A DNA stretch of 52,962 nt from Candidatus Fredericiella danica (GCA_016713335.1 JADJPH010000042.1:1-52962); one strand, 5' to 3'; shown: positions 44,450 to 52,876, numbered from the stretch's first letter. A program made the numbers and translations. Notes: generated by a model from the sequence alone, not told the origin.

Positions 44450-45075
44450 GTGGCTTTGCGTTCGCGTTCGTCGTACCCCAACATCTCACGCAGCAACCTG
44501 CGGGCGCTGATGGCAGCCAGTGCCCGATGGCTGATGCGATTTTTTACCGCCGGCAGCAATTCTGCCATGGTTGCGCTGTAGGCCGGCACATAAAAGACCG
44601 GATCGTAACCAAAACCGTAGGCGCCGCGCGGCTCATCCAGAATGACACCCTCGATCGCGCCTTCCACTGTGTAGACCGGCCCAGCGGGAACTGCAATCGC
44701 CACGACGCAGCGGAAGCGCGCGGTGCGCTGGTCTGGACCAAAGGTAGACAGTGCGGCGAGGAGCCGGCGATAGCGGTCAACGTCGTTGAGACCCGGGCCA
44801 CCGTACCGGGCGGAGAACACACCTGGTGCGCCATCCAGCGCATCGACCTCCAGCCCACTGTCATCGGCCCAGGTGAGATGGCCGCTTAAACGTGCATAGG
44901 TTTCCGCTTTGAGCGCCGCATTTTCGGCAAAGGTAGTTCCGGTCTCCGCCACTTCCAGGTCGATCTGTTCTGCATCCAGCCACGTAACGGTCAAGGGCAG
45001 ATCCGCCAGCAACTCGCGGTACTCAAGAATTTTGCCCTGGTTGTGCGTAGCGACCAATAATGTTCGATTCATCAT
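44446..45075 (-). CDS. rdgB: XTP/dITP pyrophosphatase (RdgB/HAM1)
   Basis: A nucleotide-sanitising enzyme that hydrolyses deaminated purine triphosphates such as dITP and XTP to monophosphates. The N-terminal family motif is VATHNQGKILEYRELL, the catalytic and metal region is TFAENAALKA and WADDSGLEVDALDGAPGVFSAR. The C-terminus is GYDPVFYVPAYSATMAEL then ISHRALA. At 209 residues it has normal length. Starts at 45075 or 45072 are possible (two ATGs). It heads the minus-strand dha operon, overlapping dhaK by 4 nt, with prs transcribed divergently. Confidence 0.94.
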   Translation of the reverse strand: MMNRTLLVATHNQGKILEYRELLADLPLTVTWLDAEQIDLEVAETGTTFAENAALKAETYARLSGHLTWADDSGLEVDALDGAPGVFSARYGGPGLNDVDRYRRLLAALSTFGPDQRTARFRCVVAIAVPAGPVYTVEGAIEGVILDEPRGAYGFGYDPVFYVPAYSATMAELLPAVKNRISHRALAAISARRLLREMLGYDERERKAT

Positions 45076-45127
45076 ACGGTGTAGGAATTGTTGGGTCCTC
45101 TGGTTTTAGTCAGCCCCAATGCTATCA

Positions 45128-45133
45128 TATAAT
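45128..45133 (+). promoter_or_regulatory. Candidate -10 element for prs
   Basis: A TATAAT lies about 59 nt upstream of the prs ATG. A convincing -35 at 17 bp is not seen (TTTAGT). Confidence 0.4.
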
Positions 45134-45191
45134 GCCTGTCGTTGGTAGCAGCCGCGGACGCGACCGTCCACACCGGAGAGGGATTCAAGTC

Positions 45192-46148
45192 ATGGTTGAG
45201 TCGTATCACCCTTTGAGGATCTTCTGCGGTTCGGCCCACCCCGAGCTTGGCCAGGAGATTGCGGGCATCCTGCATGTGGATCTAGGCAGAGCCATGACCC
45301 GGCGCATGCCAGACAGCGAAATCCATGTGATGGTCGACGAGGTCGTACGTGACCAGGACATCTTCCTCGTGCAGCCCTGCTCTGAGCCTGTGAACGACCA
45401 TCTGATCGAGGCGATCCTCTATCTAGATGCGTTTCGGCGGGCAAGTGCGCACAGCGTCAGTGTGGTGCTTCCCTATTTCCCGTATGCCCGCCAGGAACGG
45501 ATGGCAAAAGGCCGCGAGGCGATCAGTGCACGCGTGGTGGCCAATATGCTGGAGATGGCGGGGGCCAGACGCGTGGTTTATGTTGATATTCACAATCGGG
45601 CGATCCAGGGCTTTTTCAACATCCCGGTTGATCCGCTCAGTGCCTTGCCGTTGATCGCCGACTACTTCCGCAAGCCGGAATTTGAGCAGGCGGCTATTGT
45701 CAGCCCGGACACCGGGCGCGCCAGTCTCGCCGGCAAGTATGCCGAGTTGCTGAACTTGCCGCTGGTGGTCATGCACAAGCGGCGCACGAGCGCCACCACC
45801 ACCGAGACCACCGCCGTCGTGGGCGAAATCGAAGGCCGCCGGCCGATCGTCATCGACGACGTCATGGCGAGCGGCAGCGTGCTCAAGCAAATCGACGCCC
45901 TCTATGACGCCGGTGCGGCGGGTAAAGCCTGTTTTGCCGTGACGCATCCGGTCTTGCTGCCGACTGCATTGAAACGGCTTGACGAGGATGAGCGGATCGA
46001 GCGGCTGGTCGTGACAAACACGATCCCTGTGCCACCGGAGAAGCGGCACCAAAAACTGGTGGTGCTCTCGGCGGCGCCATTGCTGGCGGACATCATCTAC
46101 CGCATCTACAAGGGCCAGAGCATTTCCGAGCAGCTTGTGCTTTCCTGA
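45192..46148 (+). CDS. prs: Ribose-phosphate pyrophosphokinase
   Basis: Makes PRPP from ribose-5-phosphate and ATP for nucleotide, histidine and tryptophan synthesis. The 318-residue product shows family landmarks: IFCGSAHPELGQEIA, MPDSEIHVMVDEVVRDQDIFLVQP, YFPYARQER, YVDIHNRAIQGFFNIPVDPL and the flexible-loop Lys/Arg in HKRRTSATT. The PRPP-binding loop reads VIDDVMASGSVLKQI rather than the usual DDxxDTxGT, so the threonine-rich end is altered although both aspartates remain. GGAGAGGG precedes ATG 45192; a longer reading from 45060 is rejected. Bactofilin follows 46 bp downstream. Confidence 0.9.
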   Translation: MVESYHPLRIFCGSAHPELGQEIAGILHVDLGRAMTRRMPDSEIHVMVDEVVRDQDIFLVQPCSEPVNDHLIEAILYLDAFRRASAHSVSVVLPYFPYARQERMAKGREAISARVVANMLEMAGARRVVYVDIHNRAIQGFFNIPVDPLSALPLIADYFRKPEFEQAAIVSPDTGRASLAGKYAELLNLPLVVMHKRRTSATTTETTAVVGEIEGRRPIVIDDVMASGSVLKQIDALYDAGAAGKACFAVTHPVLLPTALKRLDEDERIERLVVTNTIPVPPEKRHQKLVVLSAAPLLADIIYRIYKGQSISEQLVLS

Positions 46149-46194
46149 GCACCATGAACTGCGCAGCGCCTGTGCAGGATAAGGAGTGTGTCGC

Positions 46195-46626
46195 TTGTTT
46201 GGTCGATCAACACGGCCCGAACCGGATGCTATCGACGTTGTCATCGGTCCCCGCGCCACCTTTACGGGCAGCTTGCAGTGTGATGCCAGCATCCGCATCG
46301 ATGGCGCCGTCGACCAGGGGCGGATCGTCACGCCGGTCAATGTGATTATCAGTGACACCGCCAATGTACAGTGCGATATTGTCGCCAAGACGGTGAGCAT
46401 CCGGGGCCGGTTCAAGGGGGTCATTCAAGCCGACCGTGTGGAGATGCTGGATGGCAGCCAGGTGCAAGGCGTCTTGAACGTCAATAGCTTCTACATGGAA
46501 GAGAACGCCGTGCTGCGGGCGGCAGTCAATATACGCAGCGATGCAGCCACCGATCTCCGCCCGCCACAGCCGCCTGAACAACCTACCATTCCCGTTGTCA
46601 CCCCCACCCTTCCATCAGGGCAGTGA
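46195..46626 (+). CDS. Bactofilin
   Basis: A small polymer-forming cytoskeletal protein (143 residues from TTG 46195) with a central right-handed beta-helix. Repeating beta rungs are visible: VVIGPRATFTGSLQCDASIR, DGAVDQGRIVTPVNVIISD, NVQCDIVAKTVSIRGRFKG and DGSQVQGVLNVNSFYMEE. The C-terminal tail is Pro-rich (PPQPPEQPTIPVV). The TTG start is chosen because AAGGAG (46181-46186) lies eight bases before it and the resulting MFGR start matches the family. The GTG at 46186 overlaps that ribosome-binding site. Bactofilins scaffold cell-shape or envelope functions. Confidence 0.88.
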   Translation: MFGRSTRPEPDAIDVVIGPRATFTGSLQCDASIRIDGAVDQGRIVTPVNVIISDTANVQCDIVAKTVSIRGRFKGVIQADRVEMLDGSQVQGVLNVNSFYMEENAVLRAAVNIRSDAATDLRPPQPPEQPTIPVVTPTLPSGQ

Positions 46627-46691
46627 AGAGGATGCGCCCTCGATGGATTCACTAATTCGTCAAACAAAGATGATCTGGAGCAACTGAACAG

Positions 46692-47203
46692 ATGAGTGAA
46701 CGAACTGTAGCATTCCGAGACAAGCAATTGATCGTGACGGGCGCGGCCCTCAAGCCGGGCGACAAGGCGCCGGAAGTGAAGTTGGCGACCGGTTTTCTGG
46801 CCGCGTCCAATCTACTGGGCGATAGTGCCGGTAAAATTCGCCTGATCAGTGTGGTGCCAAGCATCGACACCAGCGTGCGACCTACCAGGCGCGACGGATG
46901 AATGAAGAGGCGTCGAAGCTGGGTGAACAGGTTGTCATTTTGACGGTCAGCGCCGATCTCCCGATGGCCCAGAAGCGCTGGTGTGGCGCGGCCGGCGTTG
47001 ACCGCGTCGTGATGTTGTCAGATTATATGGGGTTGCCCTTTGGCCATGCGTACGGCACGTTCGTGGCTGACCTGGGTGTCGACCAGCGGGCAATGTTTGT
47101 GGTCGACGGCGCGGATGTCGTGCGCTATGTGGAATATGTGCCGGCGATTGGCCAGCATCCGGACTATGAAGCCGCATTGACAGCCGTACGCAGCCTGCTA
47201 TAG
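46692..47203 (+). CDS. tpx: Thiol peroxidase (peroxiredoxin Tpx), frame broken at the active site
   Basis: A thioredoxin-linked peroxiredoxin that reduces hydroperoxides. N-terminal landmarks are ALKPGDKAPEV and IRLISVVPSIDTSV. The C-terminal part, in another frame, reads EEASKLGEQVVILTVSADLP and RWCGAAGVDRVVMLSDY, with the resolving Cys. The peroxidatic Cys should follow SIDTSV (SVCDT in the family), but the sequence there is GTGCGACCTACCAG. Restoring GTGTGCGACACCTACCAG (two dinucleotide steps, 46875-46883) gives VCDTYQARRMNEEA and a 171-residue protein, the normal size. I therefore read one intact gene with sequence loss at the active site. Confidence 0.88.
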
Positions 47204-47211
47204 ACTGGACA

Positions 47212-47241
47212 GGCGCTGAGCTCTGAAAAGGGCTCAGCGCC
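47212..47241 (+). terminator. Hairpin after tpx, possible terminator
   Basis: GGCGCTGAGC (47212-47221) and GCTCAGCGCC (47232-47241) form a 10-bp stem nine bases past the tpx stop. No T-run follows, so termination would be weak or Rho-dependent. Confidence 0.5.
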
Positions 47242-47310
47242 AATGGTTAACCTGATGTCACCCCTTGGACTTCGGATCTACTTTCCCGCGGAACTGCGAT
47301 CTGGTTAGCA

Positions 47311-47960
47311 GTGCCCTTGGCAGCGTTGATCGGGTATGTTTTGGGGTCAATTCCAGTTGGTCTTTGGGTGACGCGCATGTATGGCGTCGACATCCGCAAG
47401 GTCGGCAGCGGCCGGACGGGCGGCACCAACGCGTGGCGTGCGGCGGGGTTGAAGGCTGCCATCCCCACGATCATCGGCGATGCCATCAAAGGCGTCGTGG
47501 CCGTGCTGCTCGTGCGCTGGCTCTTTCAATTGGCATTTCCTGAGCCGGACGTGATGAACGTGGATGAAGCCACACAGCGGGCATTGATCCTGAACCTGAG
47601 TGTTGCGCTCGCCGGTGGCTGCGCCGTGTTGGGGCACAATTGGTCGTTCCTGAACGGCTTCAAGGGGGGCGCCGGCGGGATCACGACGGCCGCCACCACA
47701 CTGGCGATCTCACCGCTCGTGGGTGGGATGAGCATCATCATCGGGGCCTTTGTCATCTGGTGGGCGCGCATCTCATCGGTTGCCACCTTCACCGTTGGGG
47801 TCTGTGCCTTTGCCATGTTCTTGATCTTGGCGGCGCAGGCGTTTCGCCGTGGCCCTATGCCATCTATGGGGTCATCGTGTTGGTTGCGGTCACGGTTGCG
47901 CTACGCTCCAATCGTGAGAAACTGCGCGAGCAGAAAGAGCGTATCATCAGCCTTTGGTAG
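47311..47960 (+). CDS. plsY: Glycerol-3-phosphate acyltransferase PlsY (frame broken near 47850)
   Basis: A membrane acyltransferase that transfers the acyl group of acyl-phosphate to glycerol-3-phosphate, the first step of phospholipid synthesis. The conserved motifs are visible: GYVLGSIPVGLWVTR, VGSGRTGGTNAWRAAG, GCAVLGHNWSFLNGFKGGAG and VATFTVG. Membrane helices are spread throughout. After LILAAQAF the frame shifts; one added base near 47850 leads into PWPYAIYGVIVLVAVTVAL and a natural end at KERIISLW (47960), for about 216 residues. GTG 47311 is the first start after an in-frame stop; no Shine-Dalgarno is evident. Its end overlaps the opposite-strand metallo-hydrolase gene by 14 nt. Confidence 0.88.
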
Positions 47961-48657
47961 CTGCTGCGTGCGAGGTGGCTTGTTCCAGCCATCTCGCCAC
48001 ATCCGCCGGCGCCAGTGGGCCGCCATGGCCAACGTAGATCTGGCGTGGTTTGAGCGCCAGGATCCGGCGTATGCTCGCCAGCAACTGGTGGCGACTTGTC
48101 ACCGTATAGGGCCACTTGGGACGGCTGCCTTGCAGCTTGCCGCCCAGTGCGCCACCGATCAGGACGTCGCCTGCGATCACATCCCCATCCTCCAACAAGA
48201 GTGAGATCGATCCGTCGGTGTGACCGGGGGTGAAGATCACCCGGCCGGCCACACCGTATGGGGCCAGTGATATTTCCTCGCGTACGATCAGATCGCAGTG
48301 GACCGGTGAAAACGGCTTGTTGACGAATGGGAGCAGGATGCGTGCTTCCAGGCTCGTGAACTCGCTGTGTGGATTGCTGCCACTGCGGGCGATGAAGTCA
48401 TCCAGCACATGAATGGCAAAGGGCGCGGTGGTCAGCGGTCGCAGGGCCGCCGATGAACCCACATGGTCGGCATGGCCGTGCGTGTGGATGACCAGCGCGA
48501 GATCCGCCGGCGCCACCCCGGCCGCTGCCAACGCCGCGGTGAGGCGGGGGAGGTCGCCCGGTGCGCCCGTGTCGACCAGCACCGGGCGTTCGTGCCGGAT
48601 CAGGTAGGCCGTGGAAATGGACAGTCGAATCCGCGTGATGGTGGGTGTGTCTGCCAT
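47947..48657 (-). CDS. Metallo-beta-lactamase-fold hydrolase
   Basis: A 236-residue MBL-fold enzyme. The metal site motif is LVIHTHGHADHVGS (HxHxDH), with further ligand histidines in VIFTPGHTDGSISLL and YVGHGGPLAPADV near the C-terminus, and an Asp in IAGDVLIGG. This is the glyoxalase II-like branch, covering thioesterases, lactonases and phosphodiesterases. The substrate cannot be read from sequence. It ends in a short overlap with plsY and starts 50 bp from the end of the next upstream minus-strand gene. Confidence 0.85.
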   Translation of the reverse strand: MADTPTITRIRLSISTAYLIRHERPVLVDTGAPGDLPRLTAALAAAGVAPADLALVIHTHGHADHVGSSAALRPLTTAPFAIHVLDDFIARSGSNPHSEFTSLEARILLPFVNKPFSPVHCDLIVREEISLAPYGVAGRVIFTPGHTDGSISLLLEDGDVIAGDVLIGGALGGKLQGSRPKWPYTVTSRHQLLASIRRILALKPRQIYVGHGGPLAPADVARWLEQATSHAAATKG

Positions 48658-48707
48658 ACCTGTGGCTCCGTCTGCGTCGATGATCTACGTTGCGGCGTGA
48701 CGTTTGT

Positions 48708-49718
48708 TCAGTTGTCCATTGTAACCACATTGGGCTGGATGGACCGTGTGCGCGGCATGGGCGCCAGCGTGATCAGGGCGATGGCGAACAACGTGGCGCC
48801 AAGCCAGGCGGCCGCAGCCAGCAAGGTCGTTGTATCGGGGGCGATCAGCGGCTGTCCGCGCAGCGCCTGCCAGGTGACAAGCAGGGTGAGGCCCAGATAG
48901 CTTGCGCCAGTTGTCCAGACGAGCGCCAATCGCTGGGTCTGGGTGAAGCGGCGTCTGGCGCCCGGTCTTGATAGCACAAAAGCGACAAGCGGCAGCAGTT
49001 GCATGGCATGCAGACCGACGAAGTGACCGATGCGGAGATCGCCGCCGACGGTGCTCCACCCGAGGAAGGGCAGGCCAGGACCGCCGTCTGGAACGCCGAC
49101 GCTGTGGGCGCCCACGTTGGTGAGCGCGGCGCCGGTCTGGAGCGCAGCCAGTTGCGCCGGGGTGGGGGCCGAGGTCATGTAGACCCCCACGGCGATCCCC
49201 GTGAGGGAAAGGAGGACGCCAAGGCGCAGACCCCAGGCGATGACCGGGTCCGGCATCCGCTGAAAGAGGAGCCAGATCGCCAGGAGCAGGTTCATCACCG
49301 CGACGAGGCTGATCATGGCGCCCATGATCGAAAAGACGGCAGCATCGAAGGGCGTCGAGACGTTGAAGTGACTGGACGTGCCGCGGGCCACCTGCATTGT
49401 GATCAACACGATTTCGATCATCAGCCCTGCGGCGGTGATGTTGGCGGCCAGTTTGACCCAGCGCCGGCGGCCCTGGACCAGCGTGAGGAGCCAGAGGAAG
49501 GTGGCGGTGTAGACGGCGATCGAGAGCGAGAATTTGAGCGGCTTGACCCAACCGTTGACCCCGGTGATGGCGACTGGATCGAGCCACATGAGCAGCAGCA
49601 GGATCGGGACGAGGGCGAGATTGAGCAAGATCGTGATCGTGAGCGGTGCGCTGAAGGACCAGGCGCTGCGGAGCAACGTGGCGGGTCCGGAAGGGTTTGA
49701 CGGGTGTTGCTGAGTCAT
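48708..49718 (-). CDS. Multi-pass membrane protein, unknown function
   Basis: A 336-residue protein with about eight to nine hydrophobic helices. A conserved-looking motif links two helices (DLRIGHFVGLHAMQLLPL): two histidines spaced H-x4-H near the membrane face, a pattern that could bind heme or a metal. Another His lies near residue 118 (SSHFNVSTPFDAA), again close to a helix end. I do not recognise the family. AGGAG lies six bases before the ATG. The ABA4-like membrane protein gene ends 66 bp upstream on the same strand, so the two may form an operon. Confidence 0.75.
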   Translation of the reverse strand: MTQQHPSNPSGPATLLRSAWSFSAPLTITILLNLALVPILLLLMWLDPVAITGVNGWVKPLKFSLSIAVYTATFLWLLTLVQGRRRWVKLAANITAAGLMIEIVLITMQVARGTSSHFNVSTPFDAAVFSIMGAMISLVAVMNLLLAIWLLFQRMPDPVIAWGLRLGVLLSLTGIAVGVYMTSAPTPAQLAALQTGAALTNVGAHSVGVPDGGPGLPFLGWSTVGGDLRIGHFVGLHAMQLLPLVAFVLSRPGARRRFTQTQRLALVWTTGASYLGLTLLVTWQALRGQPLIAPDTTTLLAAAAWLGATLFAIALITLAPMPRTRSIQPNVVTMDN

Positions 49719-49784
49719 CGGGTTCTCCTAAATTGATACAAAACGGTGCAAGCAGTCCAGGGTTCGGGCGTATGTCAAGGCAGG

Positions 49785-50224
49785 TCAGCCTGCGGCAGGC
49801 GCCGGGGTGGTGGTCCGTGTGGCGACGAGGCGCAGCCCCAGGTAGAGCAGGAGGCCGAGGGGCCGACCATCAGAATCAAGAAGAGCGTGGGCGACGCCAG
49901 CCAGGCGCTGATGTTGCGTTGGCGGCTGTCGAGATAGGCCCAGCGGCCGACGAAGAGGTCGAAGGCGAGAAAGTGGACCCAGGCGATGGTGGCGCCGGCC
50001 GGCGCGCCGAGCGCGGTGGCGATGGCGTCCAGTTGTGGGTTTGCCAGCGCCGGCAGCAGGGCAGGCAGGTTGGGGAGCACCAGCAGGGCATAGAGGGCTG
50101 CGGCGGGCACGACGACCCAGAGGGAGGCGAGGATGCGTTGGGTCCAGCGCCAGTGGGGGAGGAGGATCATAAGTAGCCAGAAGGGCATGACGAGCAGATT
50201 GCTGAGTTGGAAGATGGTTGCCAT
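49785..50224 (-). CDS. ABA4-like membrane protein (DUF4281), frame broken near 49858
   Basis: A four-helix membrane protein of the ABA4-like family, named after a plant protein of neoxanthin synthesis. Landmarks are MPFWLLMILLPHW, WVHFLAFDLFVGRWAYLDSRQRNI and SPTLFLILMVGP. The displayed frame ends in an unlikely Ser/Cys/Pro tail. Adding one C to the CCCC run near 49858 instead gives LGLLLYLGLRLVATRTTTPA, a fourth helix as in the family, with a stop at 49785, for 146 residues. The bacterial function is unknown. It lies just upstream of the preceding polytopic protein gene. Confidence 0.8.
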
Positions 50225-50307
50225 ACAGGTCTCCGGTATGAATATGTGTCAATTTATGAACGATGTTCGGATTATAAAGATGTTTGAGGGTTGTCAAGAG
50301 GAGGATT

Positions 50308-50394
50308 GGGGAGACAGGGAGACAGGAGACAAGGAGACAGGAGACAGGGAGGCGGAGACTGGGAGACACCGGGAGACAAAGGAGACTGGGAGGG
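50308..50394. repeat. GGGAGACA-type purine repeat tract
   Basis: About ten imperfect copies of GGAGACA/GGGAGAC(T/A) in tandem, one strand nearly all purine. The word family is the same as in the left arm at 23241-23286. It lies upstream of the ABA4-like gene. Confidence 0.8.
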
Positions 50395-50584
50395 CGCGCA
50401 TTGTAGCTACGGCTTGTAGCCGGTGATGGTGGTGGAGAATTCAGGTGGCGGCGAGGCACGAAGCACTACAGCGGATTTCGGACCGGAACGGATTTGGGGG
50501 TCCTGGCGGGTGGGTTTTGTGTGCGTTGCCGGGGCGGGCATATCACCGGTTGCGTGCGACGCATGCACTGGTGTCAGGTCAAAG

Positions 50585-50633
50585 GCCTGGGGTTGAAACC
50601 CCGGCTAAAAGCGCAAGTCCACCTGCGTGGACT
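50585..50633. repeat. Double-hairpin intergenic repeat element
   Basis: Two adjacent stems: GGGGTT-GA-AACCCC (50589-50602) and AGTCCAC-CTGC-GTGGACT (50616-50633), joined by CCGGCTAAAAGCGCA-type sequence. I recall very similar double-hairpin units scattered through Chloroflexota and some cyanobacterial genomes; this is memory, not a search. It is non-coding. Confidence 0.7.
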
Positions 50634-50655
50634 GCTTGACGTGCATGGCTCTGCT

Positions 50656-50760
50656 TGACTCCTCCGCGCACTCCGCGATATCTCCGCATCTCCGCGTTGA
50701 TTTTTTCCTCCCGCGTCAACTACCAACGCGGAGGCGCAGAGAAAACGCGGAGAGGGGAGA
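50656..50760. repeat. CTCCGCG/CGCGGAG repeat tract with inverted arms
   Basis: Repeated CTCCGCG(A/C) words are followed, after a T6 run, by the opposite CGCGGAG words. TCCGCGTTG (50691-50699) and CAACGCGGA (50724-50732) form a 9-bp stem. It lies just past the corrected 3' end of the EEP gene. The family is shared with 28127-28199. Confidence 0.7.
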
Positions 50761-50815
50761 GGGCGCAACTGATCATGCGTCGCACCTGGAGGAGGCAGCG
50801 CAGTGGGGCGCCGTA

Positions 50816-51626
50816 CTATGCTGTAAACGCGAGGCGGACCCAGAGGGGGCGGTGATCGCTGGCTTGCGCTGCCGTGGAAGATGCCCGCTTCAACGACTGT
50901 GAAGCCTTTGGCGAAGATGTGGTCGGCGGTCACTTTGATGCCGCGTTTGTAGAGTGTCGGTCCATCGGCGGAGACGTGTTCCAGCCCGCGTTCAGCCAGG
51001 GCGCGGCGCAACCGGCGAATATCGCCTCGGTTCACCGTGTTAAAGTCGCCACCGACCACAATGTGATTCGCTTCCTCGCCGCCGGCATCGGCCACCGCGT
51101 GGTGCTGGGCGCGGCGAAAGGCAGGCAAGGTGAAGATGGTTTCCGTATGGGCACTGATCGCTGCCACTGTCCTGGCGCCGATCCGGACATTGGCCCTGGT
51201 TGCCGTGCGGACCATGCGGGAGGTCAGGCTGCGGTGTGGCAGGATCAGCTTTTCAGCCGCCTCAACTGGCCAGCGCGCCAGGATGGCGTTGCCAAAGTTG
51301 CGTCCGTGGTGGCGGGCGACTGCCGAAGGATAGTACACGTAATTGAGTTCAAGCGACCGCGCAATGGCCTCCGTGCCCGATTCATCCATCTCCTGCAGCA
51401 GTACGATATCCAGTGCGTGCTGTGATCGAAGCGCCGCCAGTTCCGTGGTGGCCTGGGCAACGGCGTGACCGTAGTAGATGTTGTATGAGACGACGTGGAG
51501 CGCCGTGGGCAACGCAGTTGCTGACTGAGGATCTGCTTCACGCTGCGGCGCGTGGTTGCCTGCAAAGCGCGGACCGGTCTGACTGTCATGATTCTGTGCG
51601 CGCCAGTTTGGCAACTTGCGCCTCAT
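50816..51626 (-). CDS. Endonuclease/exonuclease/phosphatase (EEP) family protein, 3' frame break
   Basis: A metal-dependent hydrolase of the DNase I/EEP fold. The catalytic landmarks occur in order: HVVSYNIYYGHAV (Asn), IVLLQEMDE (Glu), VAAISAHTETIF, HIVVGGDFNTVN (Asp/Asn), and ADHIFAKGF. The final conserved DHRPLWV block, with the catalytic Asp-His, is in the neighbouring frame. A 2-nt loss near 50859 restores SDHRPLWVRLAFTA and a stop at 50816, for about 270 residues. The uncorrected frame instead runs through the repeat tract to 50574. ATG 51626 overlaps the stop of the phospholipase D-like gene (ATGA). Substrate unknown: nucleic acid, phosphoinositide-like or sphingomyelin-like. Confidence 0.82.
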
Positions 51627-52876
51627 AGCAGCGGCGAGAGCAGCGACATGCCGGCGTTCCAGACGCGCTTCATCGCGCCGCTCGATGCGACGCCAGGCTG
51701 GCATTTGGCGATGTCATTGGCGAATAATTCTTGCGCAAAAATCGTGGCCAATTGGGGGCTTTCGAACTGCAACTCGATCTCTGGATTGTTGCGCAGCGAA
51801 AGCGCATCGTAGTTGAGCGTGCCCACCTGGACGGTCTCTCCGTCGCGTACCAGCACCTTGGCATGGACGACGGCGGGATACTCCCAGATTTCTATGCCGG
51901 CTCCCAACATCGCCGGATAGAAATGATGCATGGCAGCCGCGCATGCGACATTGTTGGGCTTGCCAGGCACAACCAATCGGACTTTGACGCCGCGTTGTGC
52001 GGCGGCGATCAGCGCATGAATCATCTTATGGTCGGTGATGTAGGGATTCATGATGTCGAGCGACTGCGTGGCATTTGCGACTTGTTCAAACGCGCCTTGC
52101 GATGCAACGTGCGCCCGCGTGCTGCCCTTGGCGCCGGGCACATTTTGGCGCACGCGCGCCGGGATGCGCTCCGCAACCGCCGGCAAGGGGTGGTCGCCGG
52201 CTTGCGTGTCCGGGGTGTCGTCCGAAAAGAAACTCGCCAGATCAGTTTCTGCCTGCGGTAGCGGCCCGCCGCGGCGCAGGAAACTGGCGAGAAAGAGCAG
52301 TTGCAATTGATGGACGAGTTCACCCTGGCAGCGCACGTAGACGTCGTGGAACTCGCCGTTGTAGAAATGGTCCTCGATGCCTGCCCCGCCGACAAACGCC
52401 GTCTGTCCATCGATCACAAAGAGTTTACGGTGGTCGGCGCGAGCAAAGCCGCCGGCGGTGCTCCGGCGTGTGCGCTGGGTGCCCAGGAGGCCCTCCTGTG
52501 GCCAGAGCGAGAGCGGGTCGTTGACGACAACCTGCACACCTGCTGCAACCAACTCGTCGTACATCGTGCGCACGCGTTTGAGGCGAAAGGCGCTGCCCAG
52601 CCGATCGACGATCAAGCGCACGGGCACCCCGGCGCGAGCTTTCTCTTCAAGCAATTCGCTGAAGCCAAAGCCGACAGTGCCGGCCTTGTAGCCAAACTGG
52701 ATGATGTGCACCGAATGGTTGGCGGCAAGGATTGCGTCGCCAATGGCACGGAAGAAGGTCTCGCCTTCCACCATCAATTGGATGTTTTGGGCCCAGGTGG
52801 GTGGGAACTCGATCGCGGTGTCCGCATAGGTAAGCTGTGGTTTGGCTGCGAGCGCAGCCAACATTTGTGCATACAT
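51623..52876 (-). CDS. Phospholipase D / cardiolipin synthase-like protein
   Basis: A 417-residue phospholipase D superfamily enzyme with two HKD motifs: ADHRKLFVIDGQTAFVGG (about residues 147-164) and VVHAKVLVRDGETVQVGTLN (about 345-364). This two-motif layout with the YK(A/G)xxVGF-type strands matches bacterial cardiolipin synthases and PLD-like nucleases. Unlike ClsA it lacks N-terminal membrane helices, more like ClsB. No signal peptide is evident. It is translationally coupled to the EEP gene downstream. Making cardiolipin or cleaving phosphodiesters are both possible. Confidence 0.88.
   Translation of the reverse strand: MYAQMLAALAAKPQLTYADTAIEFPPTWAQNIQLMVEGETFFRAIGDAILAANHSVHIIQFGYKAGTVGFGFSELLEEKARAGVPVRLIVDRLGSAFRLKRVRTMYDELVAAGVQVVVNDPLSLWPQEGLLGTQRTRRSTAGGFARADHRKLFVIDGQTAFVGGAGIEDHFYNGEFHDVYVRCQGELVHQLQLLFLASFLRRGGPLPQAETDLASFFSDDTPDTQAGDHPLPAVAERIPARVRQNVPGAKGSTRAHVASQGAFEQVANATQSLDIMNPYITDHKMIHALIAAAQRGVKVRLVVPGKPNNVACAAAMHHFYPAMLGAGIEIWEYPAVVHAKVLVRDGETVQVGTLNYDALSLRNNPEIELQFESPQLATIFAQELFANDIAKCQPGVASSGAMKRVWNAGMSLLSPLL

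Noticed and set aside
45423..46424. Minus-strand ORF over prs and bactofilin
   Set aside because: It spans two clear plus-strand genes and translates to a basic sequence without motifs.
50574..50815. C-terminal extension of the EEP protein through the repeat mosaic
   Set aside because: The residues are repeat-encoded and Arg/Ser/Pro-rich, while the neighbouring frame gives the expected DHRPLWV end and a stop at 50816.
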